DNA of 64,000 nt from Adineta steineri (lineage: Eukaryota; Rotifera; Eurotatoria; Adinetida; Adinetidae). The translations under genes were made by a program, and so were the position numbers. The DNA lies in NCBI GenBank assembly GCA_905250115.1, contig CAJNOI010000349.1:1-64000 (forward strand), given 5' to 3'. The notes beneath the pieces are model-generated. The model was not told the DNA's origin, did no database searches, and saw nothing but the letters and a program-made list of their open reading frames with translations. Positions within the stretch are counted from its first letter, which is position 1. The number at the start of each line of letters is the position of its first letter. Shown here piece after piece: positions 62,923 through 64,000 of the stretch.

Positions 62923-64000
62923 GATTGTAAATTATCACTGATAGATTAAATAAATGAGTATCTAATCGAATCGATAACGATGAATGTGATTACTATCGAT
63001 TTTTCTCCGTATATATATAGTCAGTCTAGGATATCATATGAGCGTCAACTCCTTTAAATCATTCAAGCATATATTATGTAAACATTCTTTTTTGTATAGA
63101 TTACCACCACAAAACCGACAATCAATCCCTAGATCGGTTAACTACACCTTTTTTTGTAGTTAGTTCTTACCAGATAGACAACCCACATGAAGGGAAAAAT
63201 ATCACCATTTCTCTCTCTCTCTTATTTCATATAATATACTAAACAAAAGACTCCTTGAGAAGCTGTAAACAAAAACATACAAAAAAACATGTTCGTCTAT
63301 ATAACGAATTTAATGCATGTTTATTCGTTTTTTTCGATATTAATCAGATTTATTTTGATCGTTCTCGATAAAACAAATGTATTGAGGTATTACCAATCAT
63401 TTGTTTTTTTGACGCTCCTCATGTGCATACTTTGCATGATCGATGACGTACATCGTACGAGTAATAAAAACTATACAATACAACAATGATTATCGGAGGA
63501 TGACTGTATGTGACCCCAGAAAATATCGATAAACCGTAGGTTCATACTCAACTCAAATAAAAATAAATTACAGTCATTTATCTAAAAAGTTATTCTATGT
63601 TAAAAGACATTAATTATGTATGAATATTATATAATAATATGTGTATTGAACTATTTATACAAGAAAAACCAATTTATTTTCAATATGATATTTAATCAAA
63701 TGTTTTTATGTAAATCAACTGTTTGGAATAAACAAGATTAAATATTTTTTTAAGAAATTTCTTCTAATATTACATGTATTTGATATTTTACTATTATAAA
63801 TCCTATCGAGGTTGCCAATATTAAACTATTGAAGAAATCATATCTATTAAGTTATTTTATATCAATACTAATATGTAATATATTCACTTTAGATTTATAG
63901 ATAAATCAATTTATTATGAATATGTTATAATATTACGATTCTACATGTATACTATTTTAGAAATACACAGTAAATAAGATAAAAAGTTAACAATACTTTG
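62923..64000. other. Right-end spacer, upstream of the EF-hand repeat gene
   Basis: AT-rich with a CTCTCT run near 63211; no supported gene. The plus ORF 63289-63489 shows no family features. Confidence 0.45.
63011..63018 (-). promoter_or_regulatory. TATA box candidate for the EF-hand repeat gene
   Basis: TATATATA on the minus strand, about 90 nt before the ATG, the same spacing as in the Ly6-like gene. Short AT runs are common here, so moderate support only. Confidence 0.4.

Overview
This window is animal nuclear DNA. It is clearly AT-rich, with compact genes split by GT-AG introns mostly 45-70 nt long, and it encodes metazoan families (UNC5, centriolin, MYO1E/F, CFAP299, hnRNP K). The tiny introns, dense packing, codon use and many start codons preceded by a pyrimidine-AG splice acceptor fit a bdelloid rotifer. 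That assignment is inference, not proof. No bacterial, viral, CRISPR, rRNA or tRNA features were seen.

Layout. 1-3.4 kb, minus strand: prefoldin subunit 3 (VBP1, cut by the window edge), a tail-anchored ACBD4/5-like acyl-CoA binding protein, and a TPGS1-like protein. 3.7-11.9 kb, plus strand: an hnRNP A/B protein, a degenerate tandem-RRM relative next to it, and a KIF23/MKLP1-type protein whose motor has lost its nucleotide-binding motifs. 12.8-15.5 kb: a divergent pair of small two-helix membrane protein paralogues of unknown function. 17.4-24.2 kb, plus: a 28-exon class I myosin with SH3 (MYO1E/F) followed closely by YEATS4/GAS41. 25-27.8 kb, plus: a secreted animal haem peroxidase. 28-29 kb, minus: CFAP299. 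29.5-30.9 kb, plus: hnRNP K. 32.4-33.8 kb: a Ly6/uPAR-like GPI protein and a tiny membrane ORF. 34.4-43.8 kb, plus: centriolin (18 exons). 44.1-49.7 kb, minus: an UNC5 netrin receptor with three TSP1 modules. 49.7-58.4 kb is almost gene-free; it probably holds the UNC5 5' end, and it contains a decayed mariner-like transposase and a frameshifted pseudogene. 58.4-58.9 kb: a second small Ly6-like protein. 61.2-62.9 kb, minus: a G/S-rich, proline-rich protein bounded by EF-hands.

Six short non-autonomous elements are inserted in introns or spacers. Most have hAT-like ends (terminal inverted repeats and about 8-bp target duplications), and two of these are textbook intact. None carries a transposase.

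Several neighbours share themes without forming an operon in the bacterial sense: cytokinesis and centrosome (KIF23-like, centriolin), cilia and tubulin (CFAP299, TPGS1-like) and RNA binding (hnRNP A, its relative, hnRNP K). Exon coordinates were assigned by eye from reading frame, GT/AG sites and family similarity; each model was checked for phase consistency.
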